NCBI RefSeq assembly: GCF_001723175.1
Contig: NC_064652.1
Location: 3,162,001 to 3,226,000 of the forward strand
DNA length: 64,000 nt
Direction of reading: 5' to 3'
Source of the DNA: Penicillium oxalicum
Taxonomy: Eukaryota > Ascomycota > Eurotiomycetes > Eurotiales > Aspergillaceae
Shown: positions 24,966-36,689 of the stretch, piece after piece
Layout: every line of letters begins with the position of its first letter
How positions within the stretch are numbered: the stretch's first letter is position 1
Translations under genes and position numbers: made by a program
Notes under the pieces: model-generated
Databases searched by the model: none
The model's input: only the letters and a program-made list of their open reading frames with translations
What the model was told of the DNA's origin: nothing

Positions 24966-26426
24966 TCTGGGGATCTTGGAAAAGTGGAGAATGATTCTTG
25001 TCGAAGCTTTGCCAAGGATGGGTATTCGGTGGGCCCGCTATACGATAGACGCAAGAATAAGAAGCTGGAGATGGATCTTTTGCTTGGGGTTTGCGAGCTT
25101 GATTCAAGTCGAGAAGTGATAATGTTTGGAAGTGAACTTGCACAGTCTACCGGGTCATGACAGATCACAGGTGTTAGGAAAGCATAGCAGGTGCCACGAC
25201 CCTAAGGGCTTATTTGACAAGTCAACTTTGGGGGTTTGTTCGAAGACGAATCTTGGCTTTTCGGGCGCGGGGTAAAAGGGTTGACCGGCACGCTTTTGTA
25301 TGAACGCCAAAAGAGGCGATGATTGGTTTACGTTCGAAAGAACTACCGGCAGAGTGCGCATGTCACGAGAGAAATAACTTGGTAATTAGAGACGATAACA
25401 TCAGTGTCTAAGACGGTTTCACTCGTCTTGGAAAAAGATTCAAGGGCAAGCTTGGAGTACATCACCACATCAGAGCCGGCAATGGTCGCGCCGGATTTAG
25501 CAGAAGCTAGTGGATCTCTAGGATCGCAGATCGATCTATCAGGCTATTGGCATGTGGGGCTCTTATTGATTTTATCTGGCGATGGGTTCCTCGATCTTAT
25601 CTTTTCATCGGTACAGGAGTCTCTTGCTGCCTGCAAACCATTTCAAAAGCGTTCAATCCGAGATTGACAATGAAATGGACTCAATTGATCCAAATTCTCA
25701 GACTCAATAAAATGAAAGTATGAGGAGACTACGTGAAAATTTATGGGATATAAGACGGGATCAAAGAATCCCAAGTCTTGATGAAACAGTCGTCTCAATG
25801 TCTTAGAGGACCCAATATTTCACGACATTTAAGGGAATTAAAAAGTCAAAGAAGTGCAAGTAAAACTCCGAGTCATGAAGCCACTTGTCCATGATGCCCC
25901 AATATCACAGGCATCAATAGCAGATGGATGAAAGGAGTAGGGGGAGAAAGAGATAGGAGATCTGGGTCCCAGTATACAATTTCAGACCGCATTTTCTCAG
26001 TCCAGTATGTCAGGTGTCATGTATGTAAGTACCCAACTGGTATGGATTCCAGCGGGTCTCCCGCAACAGGCTTCGCACGAAGCAACTTTACCCATTTATT
26101 TCAGCTACGAGAATGCTCTGATAGAATGGGCTGGGAGCGGTATTTCGTCGGTGATTGAGCACACAATCTCATAGCACAAGCATATCCGCTTGAGTCTGGT
26201 CCGGAAAATTGATGAAGACTTAGTCCTGGAGGTTCAAATCTATTGATTGGAAATTGATATATGTATACATGACATGAGTTGGAGAGCTAAAATTACAGAT
26301 ACGGGCAGTGATCATGGTCTGATCAAAGATTTCATCAAGCCCATTGCCCGATGCAGAATGCAGAATGCAGAATGCAGAATGCAGAATGCAGAATGCAGAA
26401 TGGGAATGCAATACGCACGGAACAGG
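24966..26426. other. Intergenic, no gene seen
   Basis: Short frames only. A 7-bp tandem array sits at its right edge, beside the LeuRS stop codon. Confidence 0.55.
26351..26399 (+). repeat. (ATGCAGA)7 minisatellite
   Basis: Seven perfect copies of a 7-bp unit, ending 28 bp before the LeuRS stop codon and so probably within that gene's 3' UTR. Confidence 0.95.
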
Positions 26427-29400
26427 CTAGAACACAACATTCATCAGCTTGCCACCCTTGACAACAATGACACGCTTCCTCTTCTCCCAATCATTCTTCT
26501 CTTGGAGCCACAGCTTGCCCTCGGTAGTTTCCAAAACTCGGCTGACAATCCAGTCTTGCTCCTCCTTCGATGGTCCTTTTCCCCCAGAAGGCGCAGTGGG
26601 GGACTGCTCCATGCACGGGATGGTCACCGCACAGCGAAGTTTCCCATTAATCTGGATCGCAACTGTTTGACCACCGCGAGCCGAGAGAGCCTCGACCTGC
26701 TCAGGAGTCAGGAGTGGGGTGGGCCAGGGACAAGAATGAACCGCAGGTATTGAAGGCTCGGGCGTGTTGGATTTGAGGATTGTCTCGTGGAGGATTTCCC
26801 AGGTCTCTGATGCAAAGGCGGGGGCAATTGGGGAGAGAAGGCGCAGAAGAGACGAAATGGACAGGTACAATACAAGAGGGCTGGAAGGTGGGGCCGATGT
26901 CAGAGCGTTGGTCAATTTGATCAAATCCGAAATGACCGTGTTTAGCCCATAGGGGTTGGTTTCAATGCACGATGTCACCGATGATATGATGTTGTGGGTC
27001 GCTAAGATCGCATCTGCGTCGGGGTCGCTCATATCATCGAGAGAGGGCAGGTTCATGAGGTGTCCGGTGGGAATTTGTATATCAACCGTGGGGAGAGCGA
27101 AGGCTGCGCGGCTTAGAGACTGCTGGGTATCGAGGACCAGCTTCCAGAGCCGACCGAACCAACGTTCGACGCCAACAATCTTTGTCTCATCCCATTCAAG
27201 CACTTCGCTGACCGGAGCAGAGAAGAGGATGTGCGCACGGGTCGCATCGGCGCCGTACTTTGCAGCACAGACAGTAGGATCCACGCCATTATATTTGCTC
27301 TTAGACATCTTCTCAAAAGACACGTTGGGCATAATTTGGGTCCCCTTGATCAAAGGTTTGTCTGGGCTCGTCAAGTCAACTTCAGATGGGAGCAAAAATC
27401 GCCCTGTCGAAGGCTCTGTGAAAGTCTTGCCGTGAACCATGCCTTGCGACAGTAATGTCTTGAAGGGCTCTGCTGGGACATCTTGGGAATCGGACATTTT
27501 CGGAAACAGCTCAGACTGTGCGAGGAATTTGTAGATGAATCGAGCGTACAGCAAATGCAAAATCGCATGCTCTACGCCACCGATATAAACATCAACCGGT
27601 TGGGCAACAGAGGGCGAGAACGGCGCTTCCTTGTTTGCAGGGTCCAGGTAGCGTAAAAAGTACCAAGATGAGTCGACAAAAGTGTCCATAGTATCTGTAT
27701 CACGCTTGGCAGGACCACCGCAGCTGGGACAGTTGGTATGTAGCCATTCCTCAGAAGATTCAAGTGGGTTACCTTTCTTCCCTTTCAGCCATTCCCCTTC
27801 AATCTTCGGCAGCTTGACGGGAAGATCTGAGGCCGGGACTGGTACAGGGCCACAGTCGCCGCAGTGAATAATGGGAATCGGAGCTCCCCAATACCTTTGC
27901 CGGCTGATGAGCCAGTCCCGTAGCCGCCATGTCTCAGCAAATCGCGCATGCCCAACTTTCTCCAAGTCTGCCACGATCTGTTTCGCAGCGTCTCGTGAAT
28001 GTAGGCCTTGGTACTTTCCACTTCGTGCAGTCAGCAGTCCCTCCTGGGTGAAGGCTTTGGCATCTTTTGCAGGCACCATGTTGTCATTTGTAGCATTGCT
28101 CGAACATTCTGGCTCGATGACAAGAGGGATCAAATCCGGGTGCATGTTCTCTTTGAAGAAGGCTATGTCCCGGTTGTCGTGGCCAGGTACGGCCATCACA
28201 GCGCCCTCTCCATAGTCACTTAAGACATACGGTGCTGCGAAAACCGGCAGTTTTCTCTGGATATGAGGGCTCTCGGTATCAATCAAACGTAACGGATGAG
28301 ACGCCGTCACGTCATTCAAACGATAGCCAGCTTTTGAATCGGCCGGTAATGATGCGGCTTCATCTAAGAAGTTTCGGAGCGCCGGGTCGGTCTCGGCTGC
28401 CTTGACGACGATGGGATGATCCAGCGCCAGAGCAAGGTATTCCACACCATACAGAGTGTCTGGGCGGGTTGTGAATACTTCCACGTGGACCTCCTGTCCA
28501 TCGGGGCCAGCGGTGACCGGGAACGTGACGTTTGCACCGTAAGACTTTCCCAGCCAGTTTCGTTGCATGGACAGCACTCGCTCAGGCCAGCCTCCAACGA
28601 GTGAATCAAGGTCTTTCAGCAGGTCTTCCTTGAATTGCGTGATGCGAAAGAACCATTGTTTGAGGTTGAGCTTTTCAACTTTCGCGCCCGACCGCCACGA
28701 AAACCCATTCGCATCCACTTGCTCGTTTGCGAGGACTGTCTTGTCAACGGGATCGTAGTTGACTAATGCTTCAGCCTGGTATGCCAGACCCTTCTCGTAG
28801 AGCATCAGAAATAGTCGCTGCGTGTGCTCGTAGAACTCGGGCGCGCATGTTGCTAGTTCCTGTGAGGCCTCTTGTCAGCATCTCCTCTATCGGGAGCTTC
28901 GAATGAAATGTCCAATTTCTCCGGGTCAGACGTACCCTATCCCAATCAAAATGAGCGGATATGCACTTCAACTGTTCCTTCATCTTTGCAATGTTCTGCT
29001 CCGTCCAGACAGCAGGATCCACACCGCGTTCGATAGCCGCATTCTCAGCTGGAAGACCAAACGCGTCCCAACCCATGGGATGTAGCACATCCCTGCCACA
29101 CATTCTGTAATATCGTGATATCACATCGGATATTGTGTATACCCTGAGATGACCCATGTGCAAGGTGCCGGACGGGTATGGAAACATTGACAGGACGTAG
29201 GACTTCGGCTTGCGCTCGCCTTGGGATACTACCGCCGGTCGCGCTCTTGCGTCGGGCGATAGCCATTTTGCTTGCCATTTCTTGTCGAGTGCCGGTAGAT
29301 CAAGCTTTCTATACGTATGGGATGTTGAGGATTGTCTGGTCAGGTAATTAAAGTAGAGGTGAGGTGTGGGCGAACGGAGGCCAGCCGGCGCGCATTGGCG

Positions 29401-29448
29401 AGCTCGCGCAAGTAAAGGCGTCAATTGAATTCGTTGGAGCATTTGCAT
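26427..29448 (-). CDS. Leucyl-tRNA synthetase, mitochondrial
   Basis: Two exons, complement(26427..28859, 28936..29448), with a 76-bp intron, encode 981 residues. The enzyme charges mitochondrial tRNA-Leu. It is the bacterial/mitochondrial-type class Ia synthetase (yeast Nam2 counterpart). The N-terminus is Arg-rich without acidic residues, as in a mitochondrial presequence. The HIGH motif appears as [10 protein letters not shown] (residues 91-100) and the KMSKS loop as [14 protein letters not shown] (about residue 685). The [18 protein letters not shown] and [14 protein letters not shown] signatures are intact, and the zinc-type segment has CGDCGPVP and [19 protein letters not shown] second ATG two codons downstream is an equally good start. 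Confidence 0.95.
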
Positions 29449-29709
29449 GGTGAAAACTGGCTCATCATGGCCACAGTATACCAGAGCTTGGAGGTGATGG
29501 CTAGTTGTTTATGTTTGACATGGACATCGGGCCATGAACCATGTTTGTTGAATGGGCCAGGGTGGAAGAAGCTTGGGCTATCTCCGAGGCTAGTATCCTG
29601 TGATTATCGCGAAGAAATAAGTCCTTGAGCTCTTTCGGAGGTTACAAGCGCCAGGAATGAAATGCAATGTAGAATACATATTATAGTTTGTGTCGACATA
29701 ACATCGGAA

Positions 29710-29796
29710 GCCCGGCTAACTCAATTGGTCAGAGTGCCAGACTTTTAAGACAAAGAGATCATCTGGAGGCTCAGGGTTCGAGTCCCTGGTCGGGCG
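29710..29796 (+). tRNA. tRNA-Lys (UUU) with a 13-nt intron
   Basis: The cloverleaf folds by eye. Acceptor GCCCGGC pairs with GTCGGGC, the D-arm is ACTC/GAGT, the anticodon stem CCAGA/TCTGG carries loop CTTTTA..A with anticodon TTT at 29744-29746, and the T-arm is CAGGG-TTCGAGT-CCCTG. The loop is interrupted after position 37 by a 13-nt intron (29748-29760), the canonical place for eukaryotic tRNA introns. Thymine runs follow at about 29810-29830 and can serve as Pol III terminators. Confidence 0.93.
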
Positions 29797-31050
29797 TCTT
29801 CGATTTCCTTTTTTGGATTTTCTTTTTTTGTCCACACACATCTTGCCGACCGGCCTGACGGGTCCCGATCAATCCGGTCCACCTCTCTTTAATATTTCTT
29901 ACCTTCACTTTGTACAACATTGGTGGTAAGCTATATTATCGCACATTTGGTCTGTAGGCTGATTTGGTTTGTATGTGGTCAAATTCAATTGATCAATCAA
30001 CACTCTAACCTGGTTTTTTAGCTTGATCGAACATCCATACTTATCACCTGGAGGCTAGACACTGTTAGGTTCAAGTGTATGTTGCGCATGGTATATTTGC
30101 GGCAACTACGGCCGTTGGTTAGGTAGTAAATATATCTCAGTCTAGTTAGCGTCACCACACAAACAACCTTTGACGTCCCTCCTCTCCTACGTCTCAACAC
30201 AACCTACTATAACGGTATGACTGGTAGAACAATATGCAGCACAGACAAAGCTGTATGTGCAGGCGTCTTGTACAAACCATGCAACCCCGTTAATGAGGCT
30301 ATATGTATACGCTTATCAGAGTAGTACCTCCTATCATGTTATACCAACCCATACTCAGCATGCCAGGCCATCTGGCCTACTCACCTACGAGCATGAATTG
30401 AGAATAGTTGTTGGACTGAGTATGAAGGCTAGAGGCGATGAAATAAGCGCCCGCTATACCCTTTTAATAGCTTATATCCAGATGATGGCACCTTAATTCC
30501 GTCATAATGCACCGAGACAGCCTCCAACTACCTTAGTCATACGAGTGTTCCTAGGGGTGAGACTTCGTCCTCCCTCGGAAGGAACTGCAGTGCGAAGCGA
30601 CTGCTATAACTCAACAGTTGACCGTCTGTGATATTCTAATTATTCTACGCCAACTGGATTAGACATGCATTAGACGTAACGAAATCGAGATACATATGTC
30701 GACAACGCAGGGTAGCGGGGTAATCGAAAATATCACATGATTTGCACGGTGTGACCGCTTTTATGACGAATCAGATGGAAATGATTCTGCCGGAAGTGAT
30801 GATTTGGCGTTATTTATAGCGTCGCTTCGCTCCGCAATTACACTGTTGAACGTGTCAGGAAAGTATGCAAGTACGCTACTTGCAGTTCCGTGGATAGATA
30901 GCAGCAATAGAAAATATATAGATCAAAAAGTCTTTCCAAGTCAATAGAAGGTCTATCTAATTGTTATTAGAGGCGGAGGAACAACCTCACCCTTCTTTTG
31001 ATCTCAATACATGAGCATTTTATACATACAGGCAAGAATGACTTCTCGAC
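29797..31050. other. Intergenic, no gene seen
   Basis: Only short frames without domains. AT-rich, with no start or splice pattern I can support. Confidence 0.5.
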
Positions 31051-31521
31051 TCATCCGCAGTAGATCCCGTCGTCGTCTTCATCGATCAACTCGAACTGAA
31101 GGCTCATTGGTGCTCCATCTTCCATGTTTGACCACAGATCCCAGAGCGCAGAGGTCCAGCTTTTCATCCAGCCAGGGAATGTATTATACTGGTCAATTTC
31201 AGGGAAAGCTTCGAGTCCTTTGACGTATCGGATCTTGCCGTCGCGGAGAGGATTGGCGCGTAAGTCATCTTCTAGGGTTTCGGCTGTTATGCCTTTCAGC
31301 GTCTGCAAGCATTCTTTGTCGATGACCATACACATGCGCCACCGTGTCCATGTATCACTTACGCCTTGACTTTCTACCCATGCCTCAAAATCAGCGCGGA
31401 TAGCGCAGGGCATCTGGGGTCTCAGGGTTGGCGAGGAGGCTCTTCTACATACAGTTCCGAGGAATTGAGTTGCAGTTTCGCATGGTGAAGGATGTCCGGG
31501 GTTCTTCACGTCTGCGAACAT
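31051..31521 (-). CDS. Hypothetical protein, 156 aa
   Basis: A single open frame from ATG 31521 to a stop at 31051. The composition is protein-like: Trp-rich in the second half (TRWRMCMVIDKECLQTL, FPGWMKSWTSALWDLW), ending in an acidic tail (FELIDEDDDGIYCG). The residues ADFEAWVESQGV...RWRMCMVIDKECL suggest a folded domain of the kind seen in uncharacterised fungal proteins. No catalytic motif, signal peptide or membrane segment is visible, and I do not recognise a family. An upstream exon is possible. Confidence 0.5.
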   Translation of the reverse strand: MFADVKNPGHPSPCETATQFLGTVCRRASSPTLRPQMPCAIRADFEAWVESQGVSDTWTRWRMCMVIDKECLQTLKGITAETLEDDLRANPLRDGKIRYVKGLEAFPEIDQYNTFPGWMKSWTSALWDLWSNMEDGAPMSLQFELIDEDDDGIYCG

Positions 31522-31971
31522 AAGCGCCCGAACTTAGGATTTTAATATCTCCTGAAGTTACTGTTTGATGAGAAGTGGTTACGTAAAGTAGGCGCAGCCA
31601 AAAGAGAGAGAAAGAGATGGTGACCTCAGAGTGGGTGAGAGGCTCTACATAAGCTAGTGGCTGGCTAATACAAATCACATGCCTGCCAAACACAGTATTT
31701 GAAGGTACTGAAGAACTTTCAAGCTACTGGAGGATATGTCGATTATATTTTTGTCCGAGGACAGTGGAGGACCATTAAGCTAACATTGAGATATTTTTTG
31801 CTACTAAGGTCACATACTCCTTGTAGCACCACGGAAACACATGGGCAGATAGAAAGAAGAGGTTATTCCCACCGATCTCAGCCTCGGCATCCTATCGCAC
31901 TTGTTCAAGTCATACTACATGGCTCGATAGCAATAAGAGAAAATTTTAAGAAAAACAATAAATCATCAAAA

Positions 31972-32090
31972 ACATACAACAGTCAGGATTCGCATGTGGT
32001 CACCCACCATACTACTAACTGACCGGCGTGTGGCTTGAGTACGGCTGAGCGGACGGGAAGCCCTGTTTTCCACACCCTATGGTCGTATGT
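31972..32090 (-). rRNA. 5S ribosomal RNA, copy 1
   Basis: A 119-nt gene on the minus strand, beginning ACATACGACCATAGGG and ending GTTGTATGT; the two ends pair to form helix I. It keeps the internal landmarks CCCGTCCGCTC, AAGCCACACGCCGG, TTAGTA and GGTGGGTGACCACATGCGAATCC (split here across A-box, IE and C-box positions). A short T run follows the 3' end, as Pol III needs. Fungal 5S genes of this group are dispersed, not in the rDNA repeat. Confidence 0.9.
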
Positions 32091-32244
32091 GCAATGGATG
32101 TAGAAGCTATGAACTATGCTCTCAATGCTTCATCCGAACTAGTGGGTACAAATAAAAAGCTACCCAATCTTCCTCACTTCTTTGAGATTCGTCTTATGCT
32201 ACGTACTTTCGAACGACTAGAGTAAAAAAGAGTTAAGCCAAAAA

Positions 32245-32363
32245 ACATACAACAGCCAGGATTCGCATGTGGTCACCCACCATACTACTAACTGGCCGGC
32301 GTGTGGCTTAAGTACGGCTGAGCGGACGGGAAGCCCTGTTTTCCACACCCTATGGTCGTATGT
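32245..32363 (-). rRNA. 5S ribosomal RNA, copy 2
   Basis: Same length and orientation as copy 1, which lies 154 bp away. The two differ at three positions, all transitions. Helix I ends and internal promoter elements are intact, and a T run follows the 3' end. Confidence 0.9.
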
Positions 32364-32791
32364 GAAGGACTAAAATGGTATAGACAATATAATCCTAAAT
32401 TCGAAAGGACATCCTCACTAGGTGATGACTTGAACATGCATACCCTAACACCGACATTTCCAACTAGCCACCTTACGGACTGTAGCGTGCTCATTTGAGC
32501 TCAGATAAACCCCAAGCAATAATTTTGAATCTTGGCAGAGATTCCCGGGAACTTCCGTATTCCATATTTTCCTAGCGACATGATACGAGGCTCATCGCCC
32601 ACTCGAGTGTTTCTTTTGATGAAGAGAGATGGGGTGTGCGTTGTGATGTCGAAGCGAAAGGGAAAAAAGCATGACCTTGGGAAGAATTGGGATCAGAATG
32701 CCCCAAGTTCAGAGTCCTCTTATTTTGGTGTATGATAAAACCAGCGGTTGCATATGCTTCCACTAAAAATGTAAAAAGCCTTCAGTTGCCC

Positions 32792-34004
32792 TTACAGCCT
32801 TAAGATATCGCCGTTGCGATCAATCCCGCCTCGAAAGTGATCTGCGACAACTTTGCCTTCAAGCACCGTCTCCTCAACAATCCCCTGTACATGCTTGGGC
32901 TCAATACGCCCATACCAAATACCCTTGCCAGCCAGCGGATGGATCTCCGACGTCTCGCCTGGTCCTATTGTCATTTTTGATGGGATGTAGATAATCACAT
33001 TACCCGCGTATTTGTGTCCTCCAATGTGGCTGATTAGGCCCAGGTTGCTGTGACCTGGCTTATCGAGGATGCCTTCGCTCCCTGCAGAGTCAAATCCAAC
33101 CTCACACAGCACGCGCTGGAACTCCTTTTCCAGAGCAGGTGCCATAACCCCGCATCGCATGTCACGGCCTCCATGTCCACAGATGAGAATTGTTGGAGAG
33201 TATTCAATGTCCGAGACGTTCGAGAACTTGCTCGCCAAGTCCGGGGCGCGGGTCATGTCCCGCTGCTTGGACTCGGGGAGAGAGGAATGCATTTCATGAA
33301 GACGAGTCGGGAGGAGAAAGGCACGAATAAATGTCTTTAGATCGATGTGCTGATCTGATGATGAAGATGTTGGGCTTGCCGAGGTCGGAATGGACGGAAT
33401 GTATTTAAATGCGGGGAAGAGGAGGGCAGAGGCAGTGGCGGATGAGGGCGATGTTGATAGCGCAGACGACCGAGACGGTTTTATAGAAGAGTTGGTCACG
33501 AGAACGTTGTTGAAGGGCTGCATGTAAATCAGCGCGAGTCGAGTTTTGGGTAACCATCGGTGTAAAGCAATGTCGCAGGTTGCCGTGCGTAAATAATTCA
33601 CTTACGTCGAGATACGGCCCTCCTCGCCCCATCAGCTGTTTCAATCCACGAACTAGAGCCCCCCAGCCCTGGTCTTTCCCATCATCCTCGATTCGACTCG
33701 TCCAGTCTCGCTGGCCTGTGCAGACTATGAGCTGCTGCGCGTACGCCGCCATGGTCCCGTTCAATGGCTGTTCATGATCGATCGTTAGGCCCTCGGGCAA
33801 TGCTGGCGTGGGCGGGCAATCGCAGCTTGGCTCCGGGCAGGTCTTTGTGACTGGAAAAGGAGGTGGGATCTCAATACGAGTCCGGAGTCGACTGGTGCGG
33901 CATGCTGTCGTTGCTAGTGATCTTTTTGGCGTTGAATGATTGCGCATACGCCTGCAGCAGTCGCGGACCAGTGACTGCACGAAGCTGGAGGAGATGCCTT
34001 TCAT
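32792..34004 (-). CDS. aim32: AIM32-like [2Fe-2S] thioredoxin-fold protein (sucrase/ferredoxin-like family)
   Basis: Two exons, complement(32792..33517, 33606..34004), with an 88-bp intron ending in ATGCAG, encode 374 residues. The Sucrase/ferredoxin-like family has a thioredoxin-fold ferredoxin domain; yeast Aim32 is a mitochondrial redox-quality protein. Visible motifs are the Cys cluster TCPEPSCDCP near residue 55, CGHGGRDMRCGVMAP, and the family hallmark SHIGGHKYAGNVIIY, followed by WYGRIEPKHV near the C-terminus. The N-terminus is Arg/Ser-rich (RDCCRRMRNHSTPKRSLATT), consistent with mitochondrial import. A Met at the RNHSTPK position is an alternative start. Confidence 0.88.
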
Positions 34005-34834
34005 TTGATGAAATTTTCTCCAAAATACTGTACAAAAGTCACAGACAGTAGACGGGAAATCAGCAGAGAGAAACACGATAGGAGGGCACTTCACGGATCC
34101 GCGTGTTATCCAAGATGACCTTTATCTCCGAAGCAACATCTCCCCGGGGCGGAGATTAGCGGGATAGGTACTCGGTCCTTATTTGAAAGCATCACGGGTC
34201 AGCGCAAGGGACCGGTAGAGCCATAGACGAACACCACTCAAAGCTGGTAGATTTGTTTGAGCTAATGGATGCCACCCTCGATCTTGATCAAAGCCAGAAC
34301 ATTCTGCGATGGGCACGAACAAGTCCTCGACATGCAATGCGAACATCCGACTGTTGTTTTGTGCACGTGACTTGACGGCATTGGGCGGCCCTTCCAGTCG
34401 GCTTCAGCCGGTCTGGATGCGGCTTGGCGTTCCGTCGGCCCCGAGGTACGTAGCACCGACTTTGGTCTGTTATGTCCTAAGTGAGTAGTATTCTTGGTTT
34501 ATCGATGCGGATAGAATCCTCACCGCAAGATTACTTGTAATCCAGAGGTAAGTTGTGAGATTTACCAAACACTATGAACTTGGGTCTTGTAGTCTTGGAC
34601 TCGGGAATTTGAAGCTACTTGCACCCGTTGCTCGAGTGCATGTCGCTCCTGCCATCATGTGTACTTCTATTGACGCCGTGTAGGACGAAACTACTAGGAC
34701 ACGCCCCCGATGCGCATTGAAAAGAAAGTTTACAAGTGATGCATGGATAATAAATTTACTTGGACCAAGCTCAATTAGCAGGACCGGAGAACAAAGCCGC
34801 ACAAAAACTGCTGAATTAGCCACACCTCACAACC

Positions 34835-35803
34835 CTAAGAAGCTGCGTATGTATTGCTCTTCTGAGCTCCCCGTCGTATTCCTTCTTGCTCCACCAAGTC
34901 ACTGAATTTCATCGCCAGAGGATGCCGTTCACTTCTGCAAGATTTACTCGTGAGTAGGTAATGTTCTCGAAAGGTTTTCCAAAGTGGATTCGTGTGGGTA
35001 GTTGGCTCTGGTCGAGGATAAAAAGGGTCGTTACGCCAGAATGCAGTAACGGCTTGCTTCACCCCATCCGAGTCCATGGCCATGCTCCTGCAAACATCAA
35101 AATCTAGCACCCATACAGAGTGTTCTCCAAGGACTGCAGATTGTAGCGTGAGACTATTCTCAGGCGACGTTGCAGGGGCAAGTACAAACTCAATGTCGTT
35201 TCCATCAATCTCACAGCTCCAATGCATTATAGCGAGAGTCTCTGCCATTGCCATAGCGTACTGTGACATTTCTTGACTAGTCACTCCAAGTGACTCCATT
35301 TGATCCACATGGAGGGGGAAATTGCGCAGTGAAAACGCGCTAAATCTGGTGGGAGCAGATGAAGACTTGCGGAATCGCCTGCGACCCAAGTAGGGTCGAA
35401 TCAAGCAATCCTTGTCTGGCTCGCTGGCTAGGATTCGCGGCATGATACTTTTTGGGCAGTACTCTTGTATCAGCAAAGCTCTTGTCTTATCCGAAAAGGG
35501 AGGGATTCGTTGCGAGACAAGTATATTGCACGGGGTGTATCCTGATGGAAACTTTCCTTGGTTCGCTGACCACCAAGTGCTGTCGTTCGATTTGATAAAA
35601 TCATAGCATGCTGGTACTCGAGTTCGAAGACAGAGTGACTTGGATGCTTCAAAGCTTTGGAGGACTTTTCGGTGCATGTCCCAGTCATTCTTCAGCGATC
35701 GGCCGGGCCCTCCATCTTCTCTTTTGAAAGCTGGCCCAGTGGATGCAGCCCATACTGTGCCGCAAAAACCTTGCCCGATCTTGCGTAGTTCGCAACTGTC
35801 CAT
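34835..35803 (-). CDS. DUF3669-like protein, 322 aa
   Basis: A single open frame. The ATG at 35803 (MDSCELRKIGQGFCGTVWAA) was preferred to an upstream in-frame Met because the conserved-looking sequence starts there. The beginning resembles the glycine-loop of kinase-like folds (IGQGFCGTVW) and is followed by a Lys-poor stretch. A phosphotransferase-like AMAETLAIMHW and WVLDFDVC segment recalls the HxxxN/D and DFD arrangement of degenerate kinases; fungal proteins of this shape carry the DUF3669 domain near the C-terminus. Catalytic competence is doubtful, since no clear HRD/DFG is present. It has no obvious link to its neighbours. Confidence 0.65.
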   Translation of the reverse strand: MDSCELRKIGQGFCGTVWAASTGPAFKREDGGPGRSLKNDWDMHRKVLQSFEASKSLCLRTRVPACYDFIKSNDSTWWSANQGKFPSGYTPCNILVSQRIPPFSDKTRALLIQEYCPKSIMPRILASEPDKDCLIRPYLGRRRFRKSSSAPTRFSAFSLRNFPLHVDQMESLGVTSQEMSQYAMAMAETLAIMHWSCEIDGNDIEFVLAPATSPENSLTLQSAVLGEHSVWVLDFDVCRSMAMDSDGVKQAVTAFWRNDPFYPRPEPTTHTNPLWKTFREHYLLTSKSCRSERHPLAMKFSDLVEQEGIRRGAQKSNTYAAS

Positions 35804-36689
35804 TCCGAATACAATGAGTATCTTGACTGATCTGTGAAGCTTCGAATTTGGAAGAGGAATAAGTGGAAAGGTGAAAAGTAAAGGAGTCGATGGCGAGGTG
35901 CGGGCGGACAGCTGTGGTTTTGTACTTGGGCGGCTGTGTCGAACTGCAGTCAAGCTGTAATTGTGACACCATCCAACCGGACCGAAGCCCTAAAAGAACT
36001 GGACTTGAACCGCAACGGTGCCCTGAATTAATCGGACTCGGACTAACATAACTGTCTCAAGATCGGGCAAGTTCATGCCTATGATTGAGAGGTCATCCTT
36101 GGCTACGTCCAACTTCAAATGATACCCGCTTTCCAAATGATGGGATCAGTACAAAAACTCTAGAGGTTAAGGCTCTGATCCTCAGTGCTGGTCTTTGAAT
36201 CTCCTCCTTTCTCTATACAGCATGTCAAGAAGCTTCAAAAGCCCGGTTTTCATTTTCCTGAATAAGGTGAGCAGTTTGCGATTCATGGGCAGTATTTCAA
36301 TCTCTCAGTTCTGAAGTGGTGGGAATTTGAGGATAATAGGTTGGTTTCTGGAACGACAAATTGCAAAAATCTAGAAGGCATGACCCATTCACCTGATCGG
36401 ACTGTATTTTTTAATTTTGACACAGGACAAGAAGCACGTGGTCGTCGATGGATTTGACTTCAATTGTGTACATGCGCTTGATCGGGAACATTTGTAGGAA
36501 AAAGTCGGATACGATACCCTCTGGACTTTGCCGAATTGATTGAATGTGACTTTTTCTTAAAGATTATAGAGGCTTTGATCGACTTTGCCTAATCAAATGA
36601 ACAATCATCTGCGAGTGCTCAGACATGAGGATCAAAAATTCAAGCCACAACAGACATCTCTTAATGAACTCTTTCTAAAAAGTGTATGA
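35804..36689. other. Intergenic spacer before the metabolite cluster
   Basis: No supported gene. It marks the transition from core genes to the biosynthetic cluster. Confidence 0.5.

Noticed and set aside
30409..30616. Possible solo LTR (TGTTGGA ... TCAACA ends, 208 bp)
   Set aside because: The ends look right for a copia-type LTR, but the flanking 5-bp sequences do not match as a target-site duplication and there is no second copy in the window.
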